Notes under the pieces: model-generated | Told to the model about the DNA's origin: nothing | Seen by the model: the letters and a program-made list of their open reading frames with translations, nothing else | The model's database searches: none | Assembly (NCBI GenBank): GCA_937864065.1 | Contig: CALMIC010000152.1 | Location: 1 to 32,989 of the forward strand | Reading direction: 5' to 3' | DNA length: 32,989 bases | Origin: an uncultured Cellvibrionales bacterium | GTDB lineage: Bacteria > Pseudomonadota > Gammaproteobacteria > Pseudomonadales > UBA7239 | In this document: piece by piece, positions 1 to 10,015 of the stretch | How positions within the stretch are numbered: position 1 is the stretch's first letter | Layout: every line of letters starts with the position of its first letter | Position numbers and translations under genes: made by a program

Positions 1-837
1 GGCGTCGAGATCTTCTTCATGCAGGTTTTCGACCACAATTTTTTCCATGCCGACATGCACCCCGGCAATATTTTCGTCTCGACGCAACACCCGTCGCGGC
101 CGCAATACATTGCGATTGACTGTGCGATCGTCGGTTCGCTGTCGCGCGAGGACCAGTACTACCTCGCGCGCAACCTGCTCGCCATTTTCCGCCGCGACTA
201 CCATGAGGTGGCGCAACTGCACATCGAATGCGGCTGGGTGCCACCGCAGACGCGCGCGGCAGATTTCGAGGCGGCGATCCGCACCGTATGCGAGCCGATT
301 TTCGAGAAACCGATCAGCGAGATCTCCTTCGGCCAGATCCTCGTCAGCCTGTTCCAGACCGCGCGCCGCTTCGACATGAGCATCCAGCCCTCGCTGGTCC
401 TGCTGCAGAAAACCCTCCTCAATATCGAGGGGCTCGGCCGGCAGCTGTATCCGCAGCTCGACCTGTGGCAGACCGCGCTGCCATTCCTCGAGCGCTGGAT
501 CGTCAACCGCTACCATCCAAAGAACCTGCTGGCGGAAATCCGTCGCCACGGCCCCGGCTGGCTGGAGAAATTCCCCGAGGTGCCGGAGCTGCTGTTTGAT
601 GCCGCACAGCAGGTGCGCCGTTTCGAACAGGTCGCGCCAGCTATCCAGTCCACGGCACAGCAACTGGCCCTGCTGGAACAGCGCCAGCAGCAGTCGCGCC
701 GCCGCGGCCGCTTCGTCGCCCTGGGGCTGGTGCTGGCCGCACTGGCCTGGCCGCAATGGGGTGCTCAGCTGGCCAGTGTGCCGTGGCAGGCGGTGCTGCT
801 GTTTGCCGCCGGCCTGTGGTGGTTGTCGGCCGGCTGA
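1..837 (+). CDS. ubiB: UbiB-type ABC1 atypical kinase, 3' part (truncated at the window's left edge)
   Basis: Frame 1 is open from base 1 ([27 protein letters not shown]...). It has the [13 protein letters not shown] motif, [14 protein letters not shown], and a C-terminal hydrophobic segment as in UbiB. Confidence 0.9.
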   Translation, partial: GVEIFFMQVFDHNFFHADMHPGNIFVSTQHPSRPQYIAIDCAIVGSLSREDQYYLARNLLAIFRRDYHEVAQLHIECGWVPPQTRAADFEAAIRTVCEPIFEKPISEISFGQILVSLFQTARRFDMSIQPSLVLLQKTLLNIEGLGRQLYPQLDLWQTALPFLERWIVNRYHPKNLLAEIRRHGPGWLEKFPEVPELLFDAAQQVRRFEQVAPAIQSTAQQLALLEQRQQQSRRRGRFVALGLVLAALAWPQWGAQLASVPWQAVLLFAAGLWWLSAG

Positions 838-922
838 GCCATCGGTTTTTCCCGCTCCGGTGCGCTGTGCCAGCCGTGCTAGGCTGGCAGCCTTGGTTTG
901 TGTGACAGGGGAATACTCCCGC

Positions 923-2094
923 ATGAAAAAAAGGTGGATTGTGGCCGGTGTGGCGGCGGTGCTGGTTGCAGGTGCCGTGCTGAAGGCGCGCGAGGGCAAG
1001 GAGCTGTTGTTGCCGGTGGCGGAGGCTGGCCTGGGCAATGTGACGTCGACCGTCTCCAACACCCGCGCCGGCACTATCAAGCCGTGCCAGCGTTCCGGCC
1101 TGTCGATGCCGCTCGGTGGCCGCGTGCAGAAACTGAACGTGAAGGAAGGCGACCGCGTCGAGGCCGGGCAGGTGTTGCTCGAATTGTGGAATGAAGACCA
1201 CAAGGCCAATGTCGCGCAGGCAGAAGCCAACCTCTCCGCCGCCACACATGAACAGCAACGCGCCTGCCTCAGTGCCGAGCAGAACGAGCGGGAAAACCGC
1301 CGTGCCCAGTCGCTGTACGAAAAGCGGCTGATCGCCAGCACGCAGGCCGAGGCGGCGCGCACGCTGGCCACGACGAGCCGGCAGGCCTGCCAGGCGGCTG
1401 AAGACCAGGTGAAGATGGCCAGTGCCAATCTCGACCTGGTGCGTGCGCGTTTCGACCTCACTTACCTGCGCGCGCCGTATGCCGGTGTCATTGCCGAAGT
1501 GAATAGCGAACTCGGTGAATATGTGACGCCGTCGCCTTCCGGCGTGCTGACCTTGCCGGCCGTCGAGATCATCGACGACTCGTGCATGTATGTCACCGCA
1601 CCGATCGACGAGGTGGACGCCATGCCGGTGCGTGTTGGCCAGCCTGCACGTATCACGCTCGACGCTTTCCGCGGCCAGAGCTTTGCCGGCCACGTCACGC
1701 GCATTGCGCCGTATGTGATGGAAGTCGAAAAGCAGGCGCGCACGGTGGATGTCGATGTGCGCTTCGACAGCTTCCCGAAAGATGTGCCCTTGCTGGTCGG
1801 CTACAGTGCCGATATCGAGATTGTGCTCGACGAACGCAGCAACGTGCTGCGTGTGCCGAGCGAGGCGATCATCGACAAGAAGGCGGTCTACATCCTCGAA
1901 GGTGGCGCAGGCGATGAGGCAGGTGTCGTGCGAAAGCGGGACATCACGGTCGGCCTGGCCAACTGGACGCAGAGTGAAGTGTTGTCCGGTGTGAAGGTGG
2001 GCGAGAAAATCGTGCTGACGCCGGATCGCGCCGGCCTGAAGGACGGTGCGAAGGCGCGCATTGATGCCGCTTCCAGCGCGGGGAAAGCTGCGCC

Positions 2095-2098
<4 letters not shown>
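923..2098 (+). CDS. HlyD/MacA-like periplasmic adaptor (membrane fusion) protein
   Basis: ATG at 923 in frame with the ORF ending 2098. N-terminal TM (MKKRWIVAGVAAVLVAG), lipoyl/barrel-sandwich region (GGRVQKLNVKEGDRVEAGQVLLEL), coiled coil, and a following ABC ATPase. Confidence 0.85.
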
Positions 2099-2774
<676 letters not shown>

Positions 2775-2778
<4 letters not shown>

Positions 2779-4013
2779 GTAACCAGGCCGGTATCCGCTG
2801 GGGCGACAGTGTGCTGTTCGCCCTGGTCGTGCTGCGCCGCTACCGTTTCCGCACCGGCATGATGTTGCTGGCCATGACACTTGCTGTCGGTTCGGTGATT
2901 GCTTTCACGGCACTCGGCGAAGGCGCGCGCGGTTTCGTGCGCAACGAGTTTGCTTCGATGGGCACCAACCTGCTGGTCGCGATGCCCGGGCGCAAGGAAA
3001 CCACCGGTGGTGGTGGCCCGCCTCCCGCCACCGGCACGGCAGCGCGTGATATCACGCTGGCCGACGTGAAGGCCTTGCGCGAACGCCTTCGCGGTGCCGA
3101 CATCATCTCGCCGCTGATGGCAGGCAAGATAGAAGTGTCGGCCAATTCGCGTGCGCGCGATGTGATGATTCTCGGCACCGATGCTGGGTATTTCACCGTG
3201 CGCAACTTGCAGGTGCTGAATGGCGAGATCCTGCCGGCGATCGACCTGGAGTTGGCGCAACCGGTCTGCGTCATCGGCAGCAAGGTGCGCGACGAGCTGT
3301 TCGGCAACCAGCAGGCGGTGGGCGAATGGTTGCGCATGGGTGACCGCCGCTTCCGCATCATCGGCGTGCTGGCCGGCAAGGCCGATGCATCGGGCTTTGA
3401 CCTCAGCGACGGTGTGCTGGTGCCAGTCGCTTCCACGCAGATGCTGTTCAATCGCCAGGGCCTGTTCCGCGTCATCGTGCAGCCGCGGCCGCATTACAAC
3501 CTCGACAAATTGCGCGATGAAATGCTCGCGGCTTTTCGCGAACTGCACCAGGGTGAGGAAGATGTCACCGTCGTCAAGCCCGACTCGATGCTGCAGACCT
3601 TTGACCAGATTTTCGGCGCGCTGACGCTCGCTGTCGGCGCCATTGCGGCGATCAGCCTGCTGGTCGCCGGCGTGCTGGTGATGAACCTCACCTGGATCAG
3701 CGTGTCGCAACGCACCAAGGAAATCGGCCTGCTGAAGGCGCTCGGTGCGTCACACACCCAGGTGAGGCGGCTGTTCCTGCTGGAATCGGTGCTGTTGTGT
3801 GCCGCCGGTGCCGTGTGCGGCGTGCTGGTGGGTGAGTTGCTGGTGTTGCTCGGCCGCCTGTTGTGGCCAACCGTGCCGTTTGCCGCGCCGGCGTGGGCGG
3901 TGGTGTTTTCCGTGCTGGTCGCGCTGTTTTCCGGGCTGTTGTTTGCCTGGCTGCCTGCCAGCCGGGCGGCGCGCCAGCAGCCGGTCGATGCGCTGGCAGG
4001 CAGGACGACATGA
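2775..4013 (+). CDS. MacB-like/FtsX-domain ABC transporter permease 1
   Basis: N-terminal TM, MacB_PCD-like periplasmic region, C-terminal FtsX TMs with QRTKEIGLLKALGAS motif. Confidence 0.87.
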
Positions 4014-4023
4014 GGCTGCCGGG

Positions 4024-5220
4024 ATGAGAACTGTCGACGGTTTGCAATGGATACGCCGTTCGCTCGATGCCGGGCGCTTGCGCACCTGGCTCACTGCGCT
4101 CGGCATCGCCATCGGTATTGCTGCGGTGGTGCTGCTCACCGCGATCGGCGAGGGTTTGCGTGTCTACGTCATGGACAGCTTTTCGCAATTCGGTTCGCGC
4201 ATTGTGAAAGTCACGCCAGGCAAGAACCAGACCATGGGCATGGCCGGCGTGCTGAGTACCGTGCGGCCACTGACGATTGCCGACAGCGTGGCCTTGCGGC
4301 AATTGCGCGATGTGAAATATGTGGTGCCGATCGTGACAGGCACTGGTCATGTCGAATCGGCAGACCGTTCGCGCGATACCGATGTTTTCGGTGTCGGTCA
4401 TGACGCGCCCGAAGCGTGGCAGATGCCGGTGGCGCTCGGCAGTTTCCTGCCGGCGGATGATCCCGGCAACACGCGTCCTTTTGTCGTGCTCGGCAGCAAG
4501 TTGCGCAGTGAATTGTTTGGCGAAGCCAACCCGCTCGGGCAGTTCGTGCGCATTGGCGGAGCGCGATTCCGTGTTGTCGGTGTCATGGAGCCGAAAGGGG
4601 ATTTCCTCGGCATGGATCTCGACGAGATTGCCTACATCCCGGCCGACCGCGCACTGCAGTTGTTCAACCGCGTCAACCTGCAGGAGATGGACGTGGTCTT
4701 CACGGAAAACACCACGTCGGCGGAAATCTCCGAGCGCATACGCCAGCGTTTCCGCGAGCTGCATGGCGATGACGACATCACACTGTTTACGCAGGATGAC
4801 ATGCTCGCCAGCCTCGACCGTATCCTCGGTATGCTGACGATGGCGGTGGGTGCGCTTGGCAGTATTTCACTGCTTGTCGGTGGCGTCGGCGTGCTGACGA
4901 TCATGAGCACCACGCTGCGTGAGCGCACGGCCGAGATCGGCCTGTTGCGCGCACTCGGCACCACGCAGGGCCAGCTGCTGGGGTTGTTCCTCGGCGAAGC
5001 CATTGTGCTGGCGCTGCTCGGTGGCCTGCTGGGGCTGGCGGCCGTCGGCAGCCTGCTAGGCCTGCTGAAGCTGCTGGTGCCGGCGATGCCGGTGCAGGTG
5101 CAACCGTTTTACTTCATCCTGTCACTGGGTTTGTCGGCGGCAGTCGGCTTGCTGTCCGGGATCGCGCCGGCCTGGCAGGCCTCACGGGTGGATCCGATCG
5201 AGGCTTTGCGTGCAGAATGA
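4024..5220 (+). CDS. MacB-like/FtsX-domain ABC transporter permease 2
   Basis: ATG at 4024 in frame with the ORF. RERTAEIGLLRALGTTQ motif and ending PAWQASRVDPIEALRAE, typical of MacB-type permeases. Confidence 0.88.
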   Translation: MRTVDGLQWIRRSLDAGRLRTWLTALGIAIGIAAVVLLTAIGEGLRVYVMDSFSQFGSRIVKVTPGKNQTMGMAGVLSTVRPLTIADSVALRQLRDVKYVVPIVTGTGHVESADRSRDTDVFGVGHDAPEAWQMPVALGSFLPADDPGNTRPFVVLGSKLRSELFGEANPLGQFVRIGGARFRVVGVMEPKGDFLGMDLDEIAYIPADRALQLFNRVNLQEMDVVFTENTTSAEISERIRQRFRELHGDDDITLFTQDDMLASLDRILGMLTMAVGALGSISLLVGGVGVLTIMSTTLRERTAEIGLLRALGTTQGQLLGLFLGEAIVLALLGGLLGLAAVGSLLGLLKLLVPAMPVQVQPFYFILSLGLSAAVGLLSGIAPAWQASRVDPIEALRAE

Positions 5221-5304
5221 CCCGGTTGTCGAAAGCGTGCGCCATACCTGTCGCGAACAGGGCGAGCGCTGATACTCGTCCACCTCTTAAAGAGCCGGTA
5301 CACC

Positions 5305-5727
5305 ATGAGCCGCAACCTGCATAACCTCGCGATCTATTCCGACCGGATGGCCAAAGGCGATTACGACGCCGTGTACGACTACTTTGCCGAAACATTCATG
5401 AGCCATGTCACCGAGCGGGTGGTGCCGGAGCGCGTGGGTACCGACATCCGCGGCCATGAGAAGGACTTCTGGGAAAACGCCAAACAGGCTTTTCCTGACG
5501 ACATGAAGTTCGAGGTGAACCTGGTGCTGGAAAGTGGCGACCATATTGTCTCCAACTGGACATTGTCCGGCACACACAACGGCGGTTCCTATTACGATGT
5601 GCCGCCGTCAGGCCGTTTTGTCACCATCAACGGTACAGCGATCCTGCGTTTCGAGGACGGCAAGGTGGTCGAGCACTGGGGTGGCCCGCACTGCATGAAG
5701 GGTGTGGGGCTGGTCAACGAGGCCTGA
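5305..5727 (+). CDS. SnoaL-like / NTF2-fold protein
   Basis: 140 aa ORF (MSRNLHNLAIYSDRMAKGDYDAVYDYFAETFMSHV...FEDGKVVEHWGGPH), resembling SnoaL-like polyketide cyclase/NTF2 proteins. Confidence 0.6.
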   Translation: MSRNLHNLAIYSDRMAKGDYDAVYDYFAETFMSHVTERVVPERVGTDIRGHEKDFWENAKQAFPDDMKFEVNLVLESGDHIVSNWTLSGTHNGGSYYDVPPSGRFVTINGTAILRFEDGKVVEHWGGPHCMKGVGLVNEA

Positions 5728-5738
5728 ACAAGCCGCAA

Positions 5739-5767
5739 TTGTCTTCCGCCAGGGCAGGCCTTAACCT
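5739..5767 (+). promoter_or_regulatory. Putative rnpB promoter (-35 TTGTCT, 17-bp spacer, -10 TAACCT)
   Basis: TTGTCT at 5739-5744 and TAACCT at 5762-5767, followed by a GC-rich discriminator (agcgcg) just before the predicted RNase P RNA 5' end. Confidence 0.45.
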
Positions 5768-5772
5768 AGCGC

Positions 5773-6120
5773 GCGGAGTTGGCCAGGCAACCGCTGCCTT
5801 TCGGGGTGGAGGAAAGTCCGGGCTCCACAGGGCAAGGTGCCAGGTAACGCCTGGGCGGCGCGAGCCGACGGACAGTGCAACAGAGAGCAAACCGCCGAAC
5901 GGCCGTAAGGTGCGTGGCAAGGGTGAAACGGTGCGGTAAGAGCGCACCGCGAGTCTGGTAACAGACCGGCACGGCAAACCCCACCTGGAGCAAGACCAAA
6001 TAGGCACCCTTTGGCGCGGCCCGCGTCGGGTGCGGGTAGGTCGCTTGAGGCCTGCGGTGACGCAGGTCCCAGATGAATGGTTGCCCAAGACAGAACCCGG
6101 CTTATCGGCCGACTCCGCCA
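5773..6120 (+). ncRNA. rnpB: RNase P RNA (bacterial type A)
   Basis: P1 pairing gcggagttggcc / ggccgactccgc. Conserved GGAGGAAAGTCCGGGCTCC, CAGTGCAACAGAGAGCAAACCGCC, GGGTGAAACGGTGCGGTAAGAGCGCACCG, GAATGGTTGCCCAAGACAGAACCCGGCTTATCGG. P3 is short. Confidence 0.97.
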
Positions 6121-6310
6121 TTTTTAGAACTTTTCCCTCGAATTTATCCCTGATTTATATCCTTGCGACAGCTGAACCTGAGGTTTTACTTTAGGTTTGC
6201 AGTGCATTTTCCTGATTTTCCTTGTTTTTGTACTTTTGCGAACTGGTGCCGAACGTGCCGCGATCTGCGGCCAACGTGTGGCGAAGTGTCGCTAACGCGC
6301 AGTGGTTGGC

Positions 6311-6339
6311 TTGACAAGGATTTTGCCCCCCTTTAGTGT
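6311..6339 (+). promoter_or_regulatory. Putative mraZ (dcw) promoter
   Basis: Perfect -35 TTGACA at 6311-6316. A weak -10 (TTTAGT/TAGTGT) at 6332-6339. Confidence 0.45.
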
Positions 6340-6346
6340 GGCCTTG

Positions 6347-6381
6347 TGGTGAAAAGTGGGTCAAAGTGGCGAATACTGGAT
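6347..6381 (+). promoter_or_regulatory. Candidate MraZ operator: four TGG-initiated direct repeats at 10-bp spacing
   Basis: TGGTG-AAAAG-TGGGT-CAAAG-TGGCG-AATAC-TGGAT at 6347/6357/6367/6377, immediately upstream of mraZ. Confidence 0.6.
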
Positions 6382-6416
6382 TCGCCGTGGCCCGTCTGCC
6401 CAGGGAACAAGCCCCC

Positions 6417-6860
6417 ATGTTCAGAGGCATAGCGGAAATCAGTCTCGATCCCAAAGGTCGGCTGGCGATTCCGGCCAAGTACCGTGAGGTACTGGCCGAG
6501 CTGTGCCGTGGCCAGCTGGTGGCAACCATTGACCTGCGCGACGCCTGCCTGCGCCTCTACCCGCTGCCGGTCTGGCAGGAGATCGAGGCCCAGCTGGAGG
6601 CGCTGCCGAGCACCGACCCTGCCTCGCGTCGCGTACAGCGCCTGCTGTTGGGTCACGCCAGCGATCTTGAGATGGATGGCAGCGGCCGTGTGCTGTTGCC
6701 CGCGACGCTGCGCAAGTACGCCCAGCTGGACAGGAAGCTGGTGCTGGTGGGCCTGGTCAACAAATTCGAATTGTGGAGCGAAGAGAACTGGCAGCGTTGC
6801 CATGACGCCAATGCCGGTGAGTTCGAGCTGCCAGCGGCCCTCGCTGCGATTGCACTGTAG
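6417..6860 (+). CDS. mraZ: Transcriptional regulator MraZ
   Basis: [26 protein letters not shown] start at ATG 6417 (ORF track begins upstream). AbrB-like MraZ repeats; first gene of the dcw cluster. Confidence 0.95.
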   Translation: MFRGIAEISLDPKGRLAIPAKYREVLAELCRGQLVATIDLRDACLRLYPLPVWQEIEAQLEALPSTDPASRRVQRLLLGHASDLEMDGSGRVLLPATLRKYAQLDRKLVLVGLVNKFELWSEENWQRCHDANAGEFELPAALAAIAL

Positions 6861-6867
6861 GGCTGCC

Positions 6868-7815
6868 ATGAGTGAATTCGCCCACACCACCGTTCTGTTG
6901 CACGAAGCGGTAGACGCCCTGATGGTGAAGCCTGACGGTATCTACATTGATGGCACCTATGGGCGCGGCGGCCACACCGCGCTGCTGCTGTCGCGCCTGT
7001 CGCCGGCCGGTCGCCTGTTGGCGCTCGACCGCGACCCGCAAGCAGTCGCCTGTGCCAATGCGCAACATGGCTCCGACAGCCGTTTTTCGATCGTGCAGGC
7101 CAATTTTTCAGCCATGCACGCAGTGGCGCAGCAGCGCGACCTGTTGGGCCGTGTCGATGGCATCCTGCTCGATATCGGCGTGTCATCGCCGCAGCTGGAT
7201 GATGCCAGTCGGGGTTTCAGCTTCATGCAGGATGGCCCGCTCGACATGCGCATGAACCCGCAGGCCGGGATCAGTGCCGCCGAGTGGATCAACCGGGCGC
7301 CAGTCGACGAGTTGGCGACGGTATTCCGCGACTATGGCGAGGAGCGCCATGCCAAGCGTATCGCCAATGCCATCGGCAAGGCGCGGGTTGAGCTGCCATT
7401 CACGCGCACACTACAGCTCGCCGAAGTCGTGGCGGCGGCCAACCCGGCGTGGGAGAAGCACAAGCACCCGGCGACGCGTGTGTTCCAGGCGATCCGCATT
7501 TTTATCAATGACGAGCTGGGTGAACTGCAGCGTGCACTGCAGGACGGCATAGCGGTGCTGGCGGCTGGCGGGCGCATGGCGGTCATTGCCTTCCATTCGC
7601 TGGAAGATCGCATCGTCAAACAGTTCTTCCGCGAGCAGAGCCGCGGTCGAGAGTTGCCGCGCCATATCCCGGTCACCGGCAAGCCGGAAGGGCAGACGCT
7701 GAAGCTCGTCGGCAAGGCTATCCGTGCCAGCGAGGCGGAAGTGGCAAGCAATCCGCGCGCGCGCAGCGCCGTGTTGCGTGTGGCGGAAAAGTTGCCAGTC
7801 GGGGTGGCGGCATGA
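6868..7815 (+). CDS. rsmH: 16S rRNA (cytosine1402-N4)-methyltransferase RsmH (MraW)
   Basis: Start [18 protein letters not shown] at ATG 6868. [46 protein letters not shown] motifs. Confidence 0.96.
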   Translation: MSEFAHTTVLLHEAVDALMVKPDGIYIDGTYGRGGHTALLLSRLSPAGRLLALDRDPQAVACANAQHGSDSRFSIVQANFSAMHAVAQQRDLLGRVDGILLDIGVSSPQLDDASRGFSFMQDGPLDMRMNPQAGISAAEWINRAPVDELATVFRDYGEERHAKRIANAIGKARVELPFTRTLQLAEVVAAANPAWEKHKHPATRVFQAIRIFINDELGELQRALQDGIAVLAAGGRMAVIAFHSLEDRIVKQFFREQSRGRELPRHIPVTGKPEGQTLKLVGKAIRASEAEVASNPRARSAVLRVAEKLPVGVAA

Positions 7816-8120
7816 ACGCGCCGCAGCAGGAAAAGAATCTCGAGATCAGTGTGTTCGGCCTGTTCTGCCTGGTGTTGCTGGTGCTGTCAGTGATGGGCTC
7901 GGCGCTCGGCGTTATCGTGTCGGCGTTCGAGAACCGGCGTTACCTCGCCGAACTGGAGGGATTGCGCGCCGAAGCGCGCGACATGCAGGTGCTATGGGGG
8001 CAGTACCTGGTCGAGAAGAGCACGTGGGCTGCCTACAGCCGTGTGCATGACATGGCGGTGCAGGGTTTGCAGATGGAAGCGCCGAAGCCTGACCAGATCA
8101 CTATCGTGAAGGTGCAGTGA
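7812..8120 (+). CDS. ftsL: Cell division protein FtsL
   Basis: Short bitopic protein with one TM, located between rsmH and ftsI. ATGA overlap with rsmH. Confidence 0.85.
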   Translation: MNAPQQEKNLEISVFGLFCLVLLVLSVMGSALGVIVSAFENRRYLAELEGLRAEARDMQVLWGQYLVEKSTWAAYSRVHDMAVQGLQMEAPKPDQITIVKVQ

Positions 8121-10015
8121 TGGCGCGCGAGGGTGACGATACCGGCCTGCGTGCTACCCGGCGCACACCAACATCGGCTGGGCGCAAGAAAGCGGCCGCC
8201 GCCGGCAAGCCCGCCATGCAGAAGCTGCGCGAACGGCAGGCGGCACTGCTGGGCCTGTTCGACAACAGCAGCTGGCGTTTCAAGATAGTCGGTGGCTTCC
8301 TGTTGTTGTTGGCGGTGGTGCTCGTGGGCCGCATCGCCGACCACCAGGTCTTCATGAACCATGATTTCCTCGCGCGCCAGGGTGAGGCGCGTACTGTGCG
8401 CACCGAAAGCATTCCCGCTCACCGCGGCATGATCACGGACCGCAATGGTGAGCCGCTGGCTGTCAGCACGCCGGTGGTGACGCTGTGGGCCAACCCGAAG
8501 GTGCTGGGGCAGGACGCAGCCAACTGGGAGGCTGTCGGCAAGGCAATGGGCTGGAGCGAACAGGAATTGCGTGAGCGCATGGCGCAATACGGCGGCAAGG
8601 AGTTCATGTACCTGCGCCGGCATTTGTCGCCCGCTGAAGCGGAAACAGTGATGGCGCTTGATATCGACGGTGTCTATGCGCTGCGCGAGTACAAGCGTTT
8701 CTACCCTGCCGGTGAAGTCGCGGCGCACCTGGTCGGCTTTACCAATATCGACGACAAGGGCCAGGAGGGCATCGAGCTCGCCTTTAATGAAGCGTTGACC
8801 GGCATCCCCGGCAAGCGCAGGGTCGTCAAGGACCTTAAGGGGCGCATCGTCAAAGACCTGGGGCTGCAGCAGCCGGAACAGCACGGCGTTGACCTTGCGC
8901 TCAGCATCGACCTGCGTGTGCAGTACTTTGCCCACACGATACTGAAGCAGATCGTCACCGATTTCGGTGCGCTCGGTGGTTCTGCTGTCGTGCTGGATGT
9001 GCACACCGGTGAAGTGCTGGCGATGGTCAATTCGCCTTCGTTCAATCCCAATAACCGCACGGGTGTGAAGCCGCAACAGATGCGCAACCGGGCGCTGGTC
9101 GATGTATTCGAGCCGGGCTCGACCGTCAAGCCGCTGACGATGGCTGCCGGGCTTGAAAGTGGCAAGTGGCGCCCGGAAATGACGATCGACACGAATCCGG
9201 GTTCGATCCGTGTGCATGACAAGGTGTTCAAGGACCATAACAACTACGGCGTGATTGACCTGACCAAGGTGATCGCCAAGTCCAGCCAGGTCGGTACCGT
9301 GACGATTGCGATGTCGCTGGAACCGAATGCCGTGCGCAATATGTTCCACCGTTTCGGCTTCGGCCAGCCCACCGGTACCGGCTTTCCCGGCGAGAGTGTC
9401 GGCGTGTTGCCTAGCTACCAGCGTTGGCGCGACCTTGATCGCGCCACACTCGCCTTTGGCCACGGTGTGGCGGTCACGACCTTGCAGCTGGCCCAGGCCT
9501 ACAGTGTGTTTGCCAACCACGGGGAGCGGCGACCGGTGTCATTGCTGCGGCAGGATAATGAGCGCGGCGGTGAGCAGGTACTGGCAGACGCAGTGGTGAA
9601 GCAGATCATGCCGATGCTCGAGGCGGTGACGAAACCGGGCGGTACCGGCACCCGTGCCCGCGTGCCGGGTTTTCGCGTTGGCGGCAAGACCGGCACGGTG
9701 CACAAGCTGGGTCCTGGCGGGTACAGCCCGAACCGTTATGTCGCGATGTTTGCCGGGATCGCGCCGATGAGCAATCCGCGCTATGCCATGGCGGTGATGA
9801 TCGATGAGCCGAGCGAAGGCAAGTATTACGGCGGTGAGGTCGCGGCGCCCGTATTCGGGCAGTTGATGCAGGGCGTGTTGCAACTGATGGGTGAAGTACC
9901 CGATGACCTGCAGCCTCCCGCAGCGCCGGGCCAACTGCCGGCTGCACAGAAAACGGCCGACAAGAAGGCGCCGGGCAATGGCAAGGCCGTGGTTGCCGGG
10001 AAGGTGGCTGCATGA
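8120..10015 (+). CDS. ftsI: Peptidoglycan D,D-transpeptidase FtsI (PBP3)
   Basis: N-terminal TM, RGMITDRNGEPLAVSTPV, EPGSTVKPLT (SxxK), KSSQVG (SxN position), GKTGT (KTG). ATG 8120; an in-frame GTG at 8117 is also possible. Confidence 0.95.
   Translation: MAREGDDTGLRATRRTPTSAGRKKAAAAGKPAMQKLRERQAALLGLFDNSSWRFKIVGGFLLLLAVVLVGRIADHQVFMNHDFLARQGEARTVRTESIPAHRGMITDRNGEPLAVSTPVVTLWANPKVLGQDAANWEAVGKAMGWSEQELRERMAQYGGKEFMYLRRHLSPAEAETVMALDIDGVYALREYKRFYPAGEVAAHLVGFTNIDDKGQEGIELAFNEALTGIPGKRRVVKDLKGRIVKDLGLQQPEQHGVDLALSIDLRVQYFAHTILKQIVTDFGALGGSAVVLDVHTGEVLAMVNSPSFNPNNRTGVKPQQMRNRALVDVFEPGSTVKPLTMAAGLESGKWRPEMTIDTNPGSIRVHDKVFKDHNNYGVIDLTKVIAKSSQVGTVTIAMSLEPNAVRNMFHRFGFGQPTGTGFPGESVGVLPSYQRWRDLDRATLAFGHGVAVTTLQLAQAYSVFANHGERRPVSLLRQDNERGGEQVLADAVVKQIMPMLEAVTKPGGTGTRARVPGFRVGGKTGTVHKLGPGGYSPNRYVAMFAGIAPMSNPRYAMAVMIDEPSEGKYYGGEVAAPVFGQLMQGVLQLMGEVPDDLQPPAAPGQLPAAQKTADKKAPGNGKAVVAGKVAA

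Noticed and set aside
641-1693. Long minus-strand ORF (350 aa) opposite the HlyD gene
   Set aside because: Antisense shadow of a GC-rich coding gene. The + strand product has clear family motifs; the minus product has none recognisable.
5739-6121. ORFs on both strands across rnpB (5739..5939 +, 5714..6121 -)
   Set aside because: The sequence is clearly RNase P RNA with conserved structural motifs; these ORFs are incidental.
6121-6310. AT-richer region between rnpB and mraZ considered as a possible second sRNA
   Set aside because: No convincing promoter-terminator pair or stable hairpin series; more likely the mraZ upstream regulatory region.
8033-9520. 495 aa minus-strand ORF opposite ftsI
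   Set aside because: Shadow ORF over a confidently identified ftsI; no conserved motifs.
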